This document shows positions 48,668 through 59,976 of a stretch of DNA of 64,000 bases, piece by piece. The stretch's first letter is position 1. Each line of letters starts with the position of its first letter. The notes under the pieces are model-generated. The model made no database searches, was not told the DNA's origin, and saw nothing but the letters and a program-made list of their open reading frames with translations. Location of the stretch: the NCBI GenBank assembly GCA_040400085.1, contig JBBAQX010000018.1, positions 1 through 64,000 on the forward strand, given 5' to 3'. Both the position numbers and the translations under genes were made by a program. Source of the stretch: HNR sp040400085 (GTDB lineage: Bacteria > Actinomycetota > Actinomycetes > Actinomycetales > Microbacteriaceae).

Positions 48668-49572
48668 GGCTGTAGCCTCGCAATCTTCCGGGCGGTTTCA
48701 ATCGCCTCGACCACTCGGGCGCGAAGGCTATTCGACCGGGCAGCGAACTCGCGCTGCCGCCGAACGTATTCAGCTTTTCCCTCATCCGTCTCAATGGCGA
48801 CGGCGCTCAGGTCGTGTTCCGACACGTCGTAGGGAGAAGCTTGCATATCAAGAATACGGATGTCTCGGGACAACTCGAAACTATCCAGCAACAGCTCCCC
48901 GGGGATCAACGGACCCAGTTTCGTTATCCACTTGTACACGTCCATTCCGGCGTGAAGGCAGCCGGGTTGCTCCAGCATCGGCTGGTTATCTCTCGTGGGT
49001 CTCAGCGCGTTCAGCGGTGCCGCGGCCGGTGTGAAAAAACGGTAGGCGTCGTAGTGAGAACAGGCGATCTTATGTGACTCGACAACCGCATCCGTCTCAG
49101 CCTGTGAAAGCCGCAATGGCGTGTCCTGGTGGCGAACCTCGTGAGGCGCGAGCTGATAAACCATCGCCCATTCGTGCAGCCCGAAACAGCTGAATTGCCC
49201 CGGCCTCGCCGCGGTATCTCGCATGAGCCTCTCGATGAAATTGATGGATGCCGGTTTGCTCTCGATGAACCCCGCAGCGTCTGCCACAAGTTCGGCGCCG
49301 CGCGTCTGATACCAGCGCCAGCTCGCCCGGGTCTCGTGCGAGGCATCCTCCAGCGAGACCCCTGCCCCGGGGTGCCAGCGCCGAAGCAGCGACGGTTTGA
49401 AAGGGTAATAGGTGAAGAGGAAATCCTCGATTGAGTGTTTTTCTCCGGTCTGTTGGCGTTGCCTCCAACCGGCAGTGAGGATATCTGCCCGGTGTCGGTG
49501 TCGCTCATCGAGATCTGACCACTCGGCGCGGCTGAGTGCAGCGTATGCGCGAGTTGTGGTTGTGGTCATCAT
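48664..49572 (-). CDS. Actinobacterial protein usually annotated as 3-methyladenine DNA glycosylase
   Basis: 302 residues. RAEWSDLDERHRHRADILTAGWRQRQQTGEKHSIEDFLFTYYPFKPSLLRRWHPGAG at the N-terminus is the hallmark of a family found across actinobacteria under this label; I see none of the helix-hairpin-helix or AAG motifs of proven glycosylases, so the enzymatic name is doubtful. Two neighbouring ATGs (49572, 49569). Co-transcribed with the small gene after it. Confidence 0.75.
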   Translation of the reverse strand: MMTTTTTRAYAALSRAEWSDLDERHRHRADILTAGWRQRQQTGEKHSIEDFLFTYYPFKPSLLRRWHPGAGVSLEDASHETRASWRWYQTRGAELVADAAGFIESKPASINFIERLMRDTAARPGQFSCFGLHEWAMVYQLAPHEVRHQDTPLRLSQAETDAVVESHKIACSHYDAYRFFTPAAAPLNALRPTRDNQPMLEQPGCLHAGMDVYKWITKLGPLIPGELLLDSFELSRDIRILDMQASPYDVSEHDLSAVAIETDEGKAEYVRRQREFAARSNSLRARVVEAIETARKIARLQP

Positions 49573-49726
49573 ACAAGTCTAAGCGTTTGTAGCGGACGTG
49601 TTCTCTGTCCGTTCAGGTCCAGAGCGCGGCAGGAGACCGTAATGCACGGTTAGTATTGAACTCGCTCGTAAAGAATTTCTGGTTATGCCCGGACGGGGAT
49701 GGCCTATTCATCTGTTAGGAACCGTC

Positions 49727-50467
49727 GTGAACCAAACCCAGCTCTGGACCCCTGCGCCCGAGGTATCAGCCCAACTCTCAAATCCTCAGAATTTTAGTCG
49801 CGCGGTGAAGGCTCCCTCAGCGTCTACGAAGGCGCTGTCGACCGTTGGTATTATCGCTTTGGCGCTGCTGGTCTATAACCTGGTTAACACGATCACGAGC
49901 CTGAATAAGAATGGCCTTTCCAGCAAGTACTTCGTGGATATGTTCTTTACCGTTGAGTCATACTCCGGAAGCGTAAATCCGATTCTTGTGCTTCAGGTGT
50001 GGGGTCCGATTCTCGCGATTCCTCTTATCGTTGTGCTTCTGATTATTTCTCTCAGTACAAAGGATGCCCGCGCCCGCAAGGTTTTCGAGGCGTACCAGAG
50101 TGGCGGATATATCGCTGTGGCGAATACCCTTCCTCTTGCTGTTGTCTCGGGACGGGTGTCTTACACTCCCCTGGTGCTCCTGTCGCCTCTGGCTGACGCT
50201 AATCTCTCTGCCGACTGGTACATCAATCAGGTGAAGCATATTGAGGGCCTCACCTCGAAAGAGAAAAAGATCTTGGCGAAAGATTTTGGTCGTCAGGTCA
50301 AGAGTGCTGCGAAGCTTCCCGAGATGCGTACAGTTTTCCAGCACGCACCCGCCGAGATGTTTCTGACGTTTGTGGCTGCGACTAAAGAGCAGTCGCGGCT
50401 CTATGTCGTGCTTCCAACGCAGAGTGGACGCACCGCGCTTCCTGTGAAAGTTCAGTCCCTGGGCTAG
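49727..50467 (+). CDS. Two-helix membrane protein, unknown
   Basis: 246 residues from GTG 49727, which has AGGAA at a good distance; the frame continues upstream without one. Helices at about 40-58 and 90-115, with a Lys-rich C-terminal cytoplasmic part (TSKEKKILAKDFGRQVKSAAKLPEM). No family recognised. Its stop overlaps the stop of the convergent SDR gene. Confidence 0.6.
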   Translation: MNQTQLWTPAPEVSAQLSNPQNFSRAVKAPSASTKALSTVGIIALALLVYNLVNTITSLNKNGLSSKYFVDMFFTVESYSGSVNPILVLQVWGPILAIPLIVVLLIISLSTKDARARKVFEAYQSGGYIAVANTLPLAVVSGRVSYTPLVLLSPLADANLSADWYINQVKHIEGLTSKEKKILAKDFGRQVKSAAKLPEMRTVFQHAPAEMFLTFVAATKEQSRLYVVLPTQSGRTALPVKVQSLG

Positions 50468-51252
50468 CTCGGGCGAACCGAGCGCTCTGCGATACCGAGG
50501 ATGACGCGTTCGGGCAGCAGTCGGCTCACAACCCGCGAGACGAAGGCGTTTCCTATGCCGTCGACCACGGTCGCTTTTCTGCCTCCCAGAGTTTTTAGCG
50601 CGAGTGTCACAACTTGCTCGGGGGTGCGTCGCGAACCAACGGAGGCATTTTCTCCGACGGTCTCGAAGAATGGTGTGTCTGTCGCGCCCGGGTTAATTGC
50701 GAGAACTTTGACGCCGGTATTGCGGTTTTCTGACCACAGCGAGCGGGTGAAGGACAGGACAAAAGCCTTTGTCGCCGAGTAGACGGCCATATGGGGTACC
50801 GATTGGAAGCCCGCAGTGCTTGCTACGTTGATGACGGCCCCGCTGCCCCGTTTAACCATGGGGGAGATGAAGCGAATGGATGTTCCGACGAGCGTTCCTA
50901 CGTTGAGCTGTACCTGATCTGCCATGCGCTGCGGGTCGGCATCGTGCACATCGCCGTGCGTTGCGAATCCGGCGTTGTTGATGAGGATGTCAACGTCGTG
51001 TCCGAGTAGTTCCACCTCTGCTTGGAGCTCCTCTGCCGAGTCTGGCTGCGCGAGGTCGAGGGCGATGGTGTCTACTCGCGCACCTGTTTTCCTCTGAAGA
51101 TTGTTCTTCAGATCCTCGAGTTTGTCTCCTGATCGAGCTACCAGGATCAGGTTGCTTCCGTGAGACGCAAGCTGCCTGGCGAACTCTGCGCCGATTCCGG
51201 TTGAGGCACCTGTCACGAGTGCTGTTTTACGAGAGTAATAGGTGTGTGTCAT
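50464..51252 (-). CDS. Short-chain dehydrogenase/reductase
   Basis: 262 residues from ATG 51252. NAD(P) motif TGASTGIG (about 15-22), NNAG (near 92), catalytic YSATK (near 160). This is the DltE/YqjQ-like SDR branch. The frame extends upstream to 51420 but that part overlaps the promoter and an operator-like site. Substrate unknown. Single gene. Confidence 0.9.
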   Translation of the reverse strand: MTHTYYSRKTALVTGASTGIGAEFARQLASHGSNLILVARSGDKLEDLKNNLQRKTGARVDTIALDLAQPDSAEELQAEVELLGHDVDILINNAGFATHGDVHDADPQRMADQVQLNVGTLVGTSIRFISPMVKRGSGAVINVASTAGFQSVPHMAVYSATKAFVLSFTRSLWSENRNTGVKVLAINPGATDTPFFETVGENASVGSRRTPEQVVTLALKTLGGRKATVVDGIGNAFVSRVVSRLLPERVILGIAERSVRPS

Positions 51253-51358
51253 TTTGCTATCCGTACATACTAGTTGGTTTGTTTTGAGAACGCGGCGCTC
51301 CTGAACGATCCGTGTGAGGCGGTCATGATTCGGTGTGTGCTCGTGGATAATAATACAT

Positions 51359-51372
51359 ACCGAATGGTCGGT
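51359..51372. promoter_or_regulatory. TetR-type operator candidate ahead of the SDR gene
   Basis: ACCGA-ATGG-TCGGT within CATACCGAATGGTCGGTTTT, the shape of many TetR operators. No TetR gene is adjacent, so the regulator would be encoded elsewhere. Confidence 0.5.
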
Positions 51373-51500
51373 TTTGCAAGTGTTGTTCGCTGAACAAAGC
51401 CTGATTGCCCACCTGGCCATACCATTCAGCGAAAAAATAGCGTTCTACGCACAATAACCAGCGGAGTGCCAGCGCGCAGCCAGGACGATATCCTGAGGAG

Positions 51501-52151
51501 GTGACACCAGACGATGCCGGAACCGCGAGCTACAAAACCATTCAGCGCCCGGTAGAGACCGAGACCGAGATTAAACGGTCGCGATTCATCTGCTTTCTTG
51601 AGCCGGTCGACAACGAAGAAGACGCCCGTTCCCGCATCGCCCAAATCCGCGCATTGCATCCCAAAGCTCGCCACCACTGCAGCGCCTTCGTGCTCGGGGA
51701 ACGGCAACAAACGCAGAGAACAAATGATGACGGAGAACCCTCCGGAACAGCAGGGGCTCCCATGCTCGACGCCCTGCTTGGTGCCGAACTGAGCGACGTC
51801 CTCGCAGTGGTCGTACGCTACTTCGGAGGTGTGCTGCTGGGAGCCGGGGGATTGACCAGAGCTTACCGGGCATCCGTTGCCGAGGCGGTTGCCTCTTCAA
51901 CGGTTGTTGTGCGCGAATTGCGGATGTCCGTAGAGATTTCTACCGACTACGCCTCAGCCGCGCTGATCGAGGCAGAAGCCTACCGGCGCGGCTGGGTTGT
52001 GCTGGGCAGCGACTACGCAGAAGCTGTCGTGATGACGCTTTCTGTTCCGCCCGGCCAGCTCGACCTGGTGAGGCAGAGAGTCGCCGAGCTCACAGCCGGG
52101 CGTTCGACGCCACGCGAGGTCGGCGTGGGGTACGTGACTCTCGCTCCCTGA
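51501..52151 (+). CDS. IMPACT family protein YigZ
   Basis: 216 residues. N-terminal UPF0029 domain with EIKRSRFICFLEPVDNEEDAR and the motif DDGEPSGTAGAPML followed by VVRYFGGVLLGAGGLTRAY; C-terminal DUF1949 ferredoxin-like domain. Linked to translation regulation or nucleic-acid binding in other species. GTG start lies exactly seven bases after TATCCT (51489-51494) and also behind GAGGAG. Confidence 0.9.
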   Translation: MTPDDAGTASYKTIQRPVETETEIKRSRFICFLEPVDNEEDARSRIAQIRALHPKARHHCSAFVLGERQQTQRTNDDGEPSGTAGAPMLDALLGAELSDVLAVVVRYFGGVLLGAGGLTRAYRASVAEAVASSTVVVRELRMSVEISTDYASAALIEAEAYRRGWVVLGSDYAEAVVMTLSVPPGQLDLVRQRVAELTAGRSTPREVGVGYVTLAP

Positions 52152-52194
52152 GGGACCTCTCGCTGGCCGGGCGGCCTAAGTTAGTCCGAAGTCA

Positions 52195-54522
52195 CTAGCC
52201 GACGGTTGCGCCAAAGTGAGCCGGGAGCGTCGCGCGCGATGTGGTCCGGAGCTCATCGACGCCGACAGCGAACGTGTCCTGGACCTCTAGCGCCGCGCCG
52301 TCAGTCACGCCGATGCGCAGCACGGGGTAGTCGCGGCCCGCGCACAGACCCTTGAACTTGACGTCCTCCTCGCGGGGAACAGAGACGATGACCCGGCCGG
52401 TGCTCTCCGAGAACAGCGCGGTCAGCGTATCCACCCCATCGCGATCGACAATGTCGTCGAGCCACACCCGAGCGCCAACGCCGAAACGCATCACGCTCTC
52501 CGCCAGAGCCTGGGCAAGTCCGCCGTCAGCGAGATCGTGGGCCGAATCGATGATGCCGCCCTGGATGCCAGCCTGCAGCAGCTCAGCCAGGTTCTTTTCC
52601 GCGGCCAGATCGACGGCCGGCGGAAGCCCGCCGAGGTGATCGTGAACAGTATTAGCCCAGGCAGAGCCGTCGAGCTCCGTCTTGGTCGTGCCGAGCAGGT
52701 AGATGTTGTGGCCCTCGTCCTGCCACCCTGACGGCACGCGCCTGGCGACATTGTCGATGATGCCCAGCACGCCGACCACTGGGGTCGGGAAGATCGGAGT
52801 ATCGCCCGTCTGATTGTAGAACGACACGTTTCCGCCCGTCACTGGGATCTCGAGGGCGAGGCACGCGTCGGAAAGCCCCTCGACAGTTTGCTTGAACTGC
52901 CACATGACCTCGGGGTTTTCGGGGCTACCGAAGTTGAGGCAATCTGTGACCGCCGCCGGAACAGCGCCCGTCACGGCCACGTTGCGGTAGGCCTCGGCCA
53001 GCGCGAGCTGAGCACCCGCGAACGGGTCGAGCTGGCAGTAGCGGCCATTGGCATCCGTCGCAATCGCGAAGCCCAGCCCCGACTCCTCATCGACCCGGAT
53101 CATTCCTCCGTCATCGGGGAAGCTGAGCGCCGTATTGCCCATCACGTAGTAGTCATACTGGTTCGTGACCCAGCTCTTGTCGGCCAGGTTGGGGCTGCCG
53201 ACGAGTGACAGGAATTGCGCTCGCAGTTCCTCCGGCGTTACGTCGCGGGAGAATTTCGCCGCGGAGTCCGCCTGGAGGGCGTCGATCCACGCCGGGTATT
53301 CGACCGGGCGCTCGTAGACGGGTCCGTCGACCGCGACCGTACTGGGATCGACATTGACGATCTCTTCGCCGTGCCAGTTGATCACAAGGCGGCCCGTATC
53401 GGTGACGTGACCGAGAACGCTCGTCTCAACATCCCATTTGCGAGTCACCTCGAGGAAGGCATCGAGCTTATCTGGGGCCACGACCGCCATCATGCGCTCC
53501 TGGCTCTCCGACATGAGGATCTCCTCGGCGGTCAGCGAGGGGTCGCGCAGCAGCACGCTGTCGAGCTCGATAAACATCCCGCCGTCACCGTTGGCTGCCA
53601 GCTCGCTCGTGGCGCAGCTGATACCGGCGGCACCGAGGTCCTGAATACCCTCGACCAGTTCGTCGCGGTACAGCTCCAGGCAGCACTCGATCAGCACCTT
53701 CTCGGCGAAGGGGTCGCCGACCTGAACAGCAGGGCGTTTGGTGGGGCCGCCATCATCGAACGAATCCGACGCGAGAATGGATGCTCCACCAATTCCGTCG
53801 CCGCCCGTGCGCGCGCCGAAGAGTACAACCTTGTTGCCGACACCCGACGCGTTCGCGAGGTGCAGATCCTCGTGGCGCAGCACACCGACGGAGAGCGCGT
53901 TCACGAGAGGGTTGCCCTGATAAACCGGGTCAAAGTAGGTCTCGCCGCCGATATTCGGCAGGCCGAGGCAGTTTCCGTAGAAGCTGATACCCGACACAAC
54001 ACCGTGCACGACGCGAGCCGTGTCCGGGTCATCGATCTTGCCGAAACGCAGCTGATCCATGATAGCGACCGGGCGCGCGCCCATCGAGATAATGTCGCGT
54101 ACGATACCGCCGACGCCCGTTGCGGCGCCCTGGAAAGGCTCAATATAGCTGGGATGATTGTGGCTCTCCACCTTGAACGTCACGGCCCAGCCCTCGCCTA
54201 CGTCGACAACGCCGGCGTTTTCGCCCATGCCGACCATGAGCTTTTCCGTCATCTTTGGTGTGACCTTCTGACCGAATTGGCGCAGGTAAATCTTCGACGA
54301 CTTGTACGAGCAGTGCTCGCTCCACATCACCGAATACATCGCGAGCTCGCCCGACGTTGGGCGGCGGCCCAGGATCTCTTTGATCTTCTCGTACTCGTCA
54401 GCCTTGAGCCCCAGTGCGCCGTATGGCTGCTCTTTCTCGGGCGTTGCCTGAGCGTTCGCGACGGTGTCAGGAACGTGAGCGTTGGGGTGAGCGGTTTCGG
54501 TATGCGGTGTAGTTTCAGTCAC
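52195..54522 (-). CDS. purL: Phosphoribosylformylglycinamidine synthase, large subunit (PurL)
   Basis: 775 residues, the small-type PurL that works with PurS and PurQ in purine synthesis, converting FGAR to FGAM with ATP and glutamine-derived ammonia. Segments MWSEHCSYKSSK (near 67-78), SHNHPSYIEPFQGAATGVGGI and DLGAAGISCATSELA are typical. GTG start. purQ and purS lie 4.5 kb away in this window on the same strand, separated by unrelated genes. Confidence 0.97.
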   Translation of the reverse strand: MTETTPHTETAHPNAHVPDTVANAQATPEKEQPYGALGLKADEYEKIKEILGRRPTSGELAMYSVMWSEHCSYKSSKIYLRQFGQKVTPKMTEKLMVGMGENAGVVDVGEGWAVTFKVESHNHPSYIEPFQGAATGVGGIVRDIISMGARPVAIMDQLRFGKIDDPDTARVVHGVVSGISFYGNCLGLPNIGGETYFDPVYQGNPLVNALSVGVLRHEDLHLANASGVGNKVVLFGARTGGDGIGGASILASDSFDDGGPTKRPAVQVGDPFAEKVLIECCLELYRDELVEGIQDLGAAGISCATSELAANGDGGMFIELDSVLLRDPSLTAEEILMSESQERMMAVVAPDKLDAFLEVTRKWDVETSVLGHVTDTGRLVINWHGEEIVNVDPSTVAVDGPVYERPVEYPAWIDALQADSAAKFSRDVTPEELRAQFLSLVGSPNLADKSWVTNQYDYYVMGNTALSFPDDGGMIRVDEESGLGFAIATDANGRYCQLDPFAGAQLALAEAYRNVAVTGAVPAAVTDCLNFGSPENPEVMWQFKQTVEGLSDACLALEIPVTGGNVSFYNQTGDTPIFPTPVVGVLGIIDNVARRVPSGWQDEGHNIYLLGTTKTELDGSAWANTVHDHLGGLPPAVDLAAEKNLAELLQAGIQGGIIDSAHDLADGGLAQALAESVMRFGVGARVWLDDIVDRDGVDTLTALFSESTGRVIVSVPREEDVKFKGLCAGRDYPVLRIGVTDGAALEVQDTFAVGVDELRTTSRATLPAHFGATVG

Positions 54523-54914
54523 GCGACGAGAGCCTATCGATTTCGTGGGATACCAGACTCGATTAGTCTACCGTGCCTCTCAACGGACGGATGCGTCGCT
54601 CGCGTGGCACCTTCCCGCCGCCGCATCGCTCCTCCAGCGTGACACTCGGGAGCCAGCCGTATCCGCACTGTCCGTGCTGCCTGCGTTGTCTCTGTAGCAA
54701 GGTCGGGTTTTGTCCCTGCTCTCTGGCGCGAGCTTCTGTCTCTAGTCTCTGTTCCCTGTCGCTGTCTCCAGAAGTTTTTGGTCCGTCTTGCGGGTAGGCA
54801 TGTCCCAGACCTACAAAACAGGCCAAAAAGTTTTTACTCGGGCTGCTTTCGGATAAACTTGCCCCTACGGGGATTTTGGCCGGGGGCAAGCAGGGCGTTA
54901 TGAGGAAGAAATAA
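54523..54914. other. Gap between purL and the acidic-repeat membrane protein gene
   Basis: About 390 bases of divergent control region. It holds a -10-like TAAACT near 54853 for the + gene, followed by a leader hairpin (CTTGCCCC 54858-54865 with 54883-54890) and a GAGGAAG ribosome site. Frames open on both strands here have Cys/Ser/Arg-rich products without family signs and are not called. Confidence 0.5.
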
Positions 54915-56720
<1,806 letters not shown>

Positions 56721-56775
56721 CGTAGCCGCTCAGGTCGACGCAGCCATGCCTCGGCGGAACCCTGCGCCCCGCGGA

Positions 56776-58062
56776 CTAAGCCGTCTTGCGCCAGCGGCCC
56801 ACAGCGTTCATGAGGTGGTAGACCGCGATGGCAACGATTGTTCCCATCGCGATCCCGTTGAGCTCAAAAGCGCCGCTGATGAATTGCACATTGGCAATCG
56901 CAAACGCTAACGCGAGGCCCGCAGTGAACTGATTGATGGGCTTACCGAAGTCAACCTTGTTATCGACCCAAATCTTCATCCCGATCACACCGATCAAGCC
57001 GTACAGGGCCATGGTCACACCGCCGAGAACGCCGGAGGGAATCGAGAAGATCAGCGCCCCAACTTTTGGCGAGAACCCCAGAAGAATCGCAAACGTACCT
57101 GCAACCCAATAAGCGGCCGTCGAGTACACGCGGGTCGCGGCCATGACGCCAATGTTTTCACCGTAGGTCGTTGTTCCGGACCCCCCGAAGAATCCCGCGA
57201 TCGTGGTTGAAAGGCCGTCGGCAATCAGGGCGCGGCCCGTGAGCTTGTTCACGCTGGGATCCGTCATCTGAGCGACCCCACGGATATGGCCCACATTCTC
57301 GGCAAGAAGAACGAGCAAGACGGGGATAAAGGCAGGCAAAACCATCAGTACGGATGGGTCCGCAAACGGGTTTGCGGGCAGCGCGAACTCGGGCAGGCCA
57401 ACCCAGGCTGCATCGTTGAACGCGGTAAAGTCGACCTCGCCAATCACGGCGGCAACCACATACCCTATGACGACGCCCACAAAGATGGACACGCGCCCGA
57501 TGATCCCGCGGAAAATCACCGTGCAGAGAATGACAGAACCAAGAGTAATGTATGCGGTGACCGGAGATTTGCTGAAGTTTTCGTATGCAGTGGGGATCAG
57601 GTTAAACCCGATGAGCGCAACAATTGCCCCGGACACGACCGGGGGCATCAGCGCATTGATCCACCCGGTTCCGAACTTCTGGGTTACCCACCCGATGAGC
57701 ATAAAGAGCAACCCGATAAGCACGATGCCCAAAAGCGCACCGGGGATGCCAAAACCTGACTTGGCGGCGGCGATTGGGGTAATGAATGCGAACGAAGACC
57801 CTAAGTAGCTGGGCATCCTATTCTTGGTGATAATGAGGAAGAGCAGCGTTCCCACACCCGAAAAGAAAAGCGTGGTACTTACCGGGAAACCGGTGATAAG
57901 CGGAACAAGGAATGTGGCGCCAAACATAGCGATCACATGTTGCATGCCGATGCCGATAGTGCGCGGCCAGGATAAGCGTTCACCCGGGGCTACCACCTCG
58001 CCGGGTGCGACGGTCTTGCCATCGCCGTGAGTAGTCCACGAGAGTTTTGGGATGCGGATCAC
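56776..58062 (-). CDS. Uracil/xanthine permease (NCS2 family)
   Basis: 428 residues, about 14 helices. NCS2 motifs: GATFLVPLITGFPVSTTLFFSGVGTLLF in helix 2-3, FPALVAENVGHI-like LLAENVGHIRGVAQM, and the SGTTTYGENIGVMAATRVYS segment with the nucleobase-binding Glu. Most like UraA-type uracil/proton symporters. It would feed the uracil phosphoribosyltransferase encoded at 3890-4525. Confidence 0.9.
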   Translation of the reverse strand: MIRIPKLSWTTHGDGKTVAPGEVVAPGERLSWPRTIGIGMQHVIAMFGATFLVPLITGFPVSTTLFFSGVGTLLFLIITKNRMPSYLGSSFAFITPIAAAKSGFGIPGALLGIVLIGLLFMLIGWVTQKFGTGWINALMPPVVSGAIVALIGFNLIPTAYENFSKSPVTAYITLGSVILCTVIFRGIIGRVSIFVGVVIGYVVAAVIGEVDFTAFNDAAWVGLPEFALPANPFADPSVLMVLPAFIPVLLVLLAENVGHIRGVAQMTDPSVNKLTGRALIADGLSTTIAGFFGGSGTTTYGENIGVMAATRVYSTAAYWVAGTFAILLGFSPKVGALIFSIPSGVLGGVTMALYGLIGVIGMKIWVDNKVDFGKPINQFTAGLALAFAIANVQFISGAFELNGIAMGTIVAIAVYHLMNAVGRWRKTA

Positions 58063-58142
58063 GATATTTACCTCAGCGATAGTGGGACAGGGCCTTAGGT
58101 ATAGTACATGTGCGGGTCGCCTTCACGCGACCCGAGTTTGGC

Positions 58143-58970
58143 TTACCTGCCCAGTGCCCAGATCGCGACGGCGCTCGCCGCGGCCACGTTGAGCGAATCG
58201 ATACCGTGCTTCATCGGGATCTGAACCACGGTATCGGCAGCCTCGATCGCCTCCGGAGTGAGGCCAGCACCCTCTGTGCCCAGCACCAGGGCAACCCGGC
58301 GAGGCCTTCCCGCAGCCGCAAACAACGCCTGCTCCGCAGCGAACTCGCGCAGGCTCACCGCGTCGTCCGTCAACGCAAGGGCAACAATGTGAAACCCCGC
58401 CTCCGCGAGCATCACGCGGCTGGGTCCCCACGAAGGGATGCGCGTCCACGGTACCTGCAGAACGGTACCCATGCTCACCCGGATCGCGCGACGGTAAAAC
58501 GGATCCGAGCAGCGCTCGGTCACCAGCACAGCATCCGCCCCAATCGCGCCAACGGAGCGGAAGATTGATCCCACATTCGTCGGGTCAACAACGTTTTCAA
58601 GCACCACGACCGTCTCACTCGACGAGAGAAGATCGCGAGGATTGGGCAGCGGGGGCCTGTCGAGTGACGCGATGAGGCCCCGATGCAACTCGTAGCCGGT
58701 CAGCTCGGCGAGTAGCTCACCAGGGCCCGTAAAAATGGGAACCTCGGGATAAGGCGCAAGAAGGGCCTCTGCCTCAGCGGTGGTTCCGCCAAGCGACAGC
58801 ACGCCGCGCGGGACGTGACCCGCCCGCAAAGCCCGCTCCAACACCAGCGCTGACTCTGCAATGTAGATTCCGTGCTCGGTCTTCTGGTCGTTCTTGAGCG
58901 CAACATCGGTGCGGTGTGCGAAATCGGTGAGCCTCGCATCCGCCAAGCTATCGATAGAAATTATGGGCAT
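58143..58970 (-). CDS. SpoU/TrmH family RNA 2'-O-methyltransferase
   Basis: 275 residues. N-terminal substrate-binding domain, then the knotted SPOUT domain with motifs ENVVDPTNVGSIFRS (near 130), LGTEGAGLTPEAIEAAD (near 230) and IPMKHGIDSLNVAAASAVAIW (C-terminal). Methylates ribose in rRNA or tRNA using S-adenosylmethionine; the exact nucleotide is unknown. Its stop faces the permease start. Confidence 0.92.
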   Translation of the reverse strand: MPIISIDSLADARLTDFAHRTDVALKNDQKTEHGIYIAESALVLERALRAGHVPRGVLSLGGTTAEAEALLAPYPEVPIFTGPGELLAELTGYELHRGLIASLDRPPLPNPRDLLSSSETVVVLENVVDPTNVGSIFRSVGAIGADAVLVTERCSDPFYRRAIRVSMGTVLQVPWTRIPSWGPSRVMLAEAGFHIVALALTDDAVSLREFAAEQALFAAAGRPRRVALVLGTEGAGLTPEAIEAADTVVQIPMKHGIDSLNVAAASAVAIWALGR

Positions 58971-58998
58971 AGGTCACCCCTCGCAGCAGGCTGAAGCG

Positions 58999-59700
58999 TT
59001 AGACTGCGGCTAAGGCCCGCAGCGCGCTCGAAAAGAAACGCAGGCCGTCTATGCCTGACCGCATCGCTTCTGACGTGTCAGGACCAAAACCGGCTTCGAC
59101 CGCGTGTTCCGGGTGCGGCATCAGGCCGACAACGTTGCCACGCTCGTTGGTGAGGCCCGCGATATCGTCAAGTGAGCCATTGGGATTGATGCCCGCGTAC
59201 CGGAAGGCGACGAGTCCCTCGCCCTCAACACGCTTCAGAGTTTCGGCGTCGGCGATATAGCCGCCGTCGCCGTTCTTCAGGGGGATGATGATTTCCTCGC
59301 CTGCCGCGAATTCGTTGGTCCAGGCTGTGGAGGCGTTCTCGACCGTGAGCGCCTGGTCGCGGCGAATAAACTGCTGATGAGCGTTACGGATCAGTCCGCC
59401 GGGAAGCAAATGAGCCTCGACCAACATTTGGAATCCATTGCAAATGCCGAGCACGGGCATGCCCTTATTGGCGGCTGCGATGACCTCGCTCATGATGGGC
59501 GAGACGGCCGCGATTGCTCCCGCGCGGAGGTAATCGCCGTAGCTGAACCCACCGGGAAGGACAATGGCGTCAACACCCTTGAGATCGTGGTCGCCATGCC
59601 ACAGCTCGACGGCCTCTGCACCCGCGATGCGAATGGCGCGCTGGGCGTCTCGCTCGTCGAGGGACCCGGGAAACGTGACAACGCCGATCTTGAACGTCAT
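58999..59700 (-). CDS. purQ: Phosphoribosylformylglycinamidine synthase, glutaminase subunit
   Basis: 233 residues. Class I glutamine amidotransferase: catalytic Cys in VLGICNGFQML (near 85) and His/Glu in MPHPEHAVE (near 200). Supplies ammonia to PurL. Starts within the end of purS (four-base overlap), so the two are co-translated. Confidence 0.96.
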   Translation of the reverse strand: MTFKIGVVTFPGSLDERDAQRAIRIAGAEAVELWHGDHDLKGVDAIVLPGGFSYGDYLRAGAIAAVSPIMSEVIAAANKGMPVLGICNGFQMLVEAHLLPGGLIRNAHQQFIRRDQALTVENASTAWTNEFAAGEEIIIPLKNGDGGYIADAETLKRVEGEGLVAFRYAGINPNGSLDDIAGLTNERGNVVGLMPHPEHAVEAGFGPDTSEAMRSGIDGLRFFSSALRALAAV

Positions 59701-59966
59701 GAGGCCGAGGTTCCGTCTGCTGCGTCGAAGTCGATGTTAACGACATCCTCGATAACGGAGTTCGAGAGGATGCTCTCGGCAATTTCCTGAACATCGGCTC
59801 GCAACTCGTCCGTGACAGGTCCGTCGACCGTGAGCTCGAAGCGCTTACCGATGCGAACCTCGCTGATCCCGCTCTTGCCGAGTCGGGAAAGCGCGCCGGT
59901 AACTGCCTTACCCTGCGGGTCGAGCAGCTCGGCTTTGGGCATTACGTCAACAACAATCTTGGGCAT
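59697..59966 (-). CDS. purS: Phosphoribosylformylglycinamidine synthase, PurS subunit
   Basis: 89 residues, complete. MPKIVVDVMPKAELLDPQGKAV and the RIGKRFEL strand are typical. PurS bridges PurQ and PurL. TAGGAT on the minus strand (59979-59974) lies eight bases before the ATG, so the mRNA has essentially no leader even though a gene ends just upstream. Confidence 0.95.
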   Translation of the reverse strand: MPKIVVDVMPKAELLDPQGKAVTGALSRLGKSGISEVRIGKRFELTVDGPVTDELRADVQEIAESILSNSVIEDVVNIDFDAADGTSAS

Positions 59967-59976
59967 GGTATCTATC

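Noticed and set aside
53215..54642. 475-residue open frame on the + strand
   Set aside because: It lies antisense to purL, whose identity is certain, and its product has no family features; a shadow frame caused by GC-rich codon use.
54563..54889. Open frames on both strands in the purL upstream gap
   Set aside because: Products are Cys/Ser/Arg-rich and lack any conserved pattern; the region contains promoter-like and hairpin elements instead.
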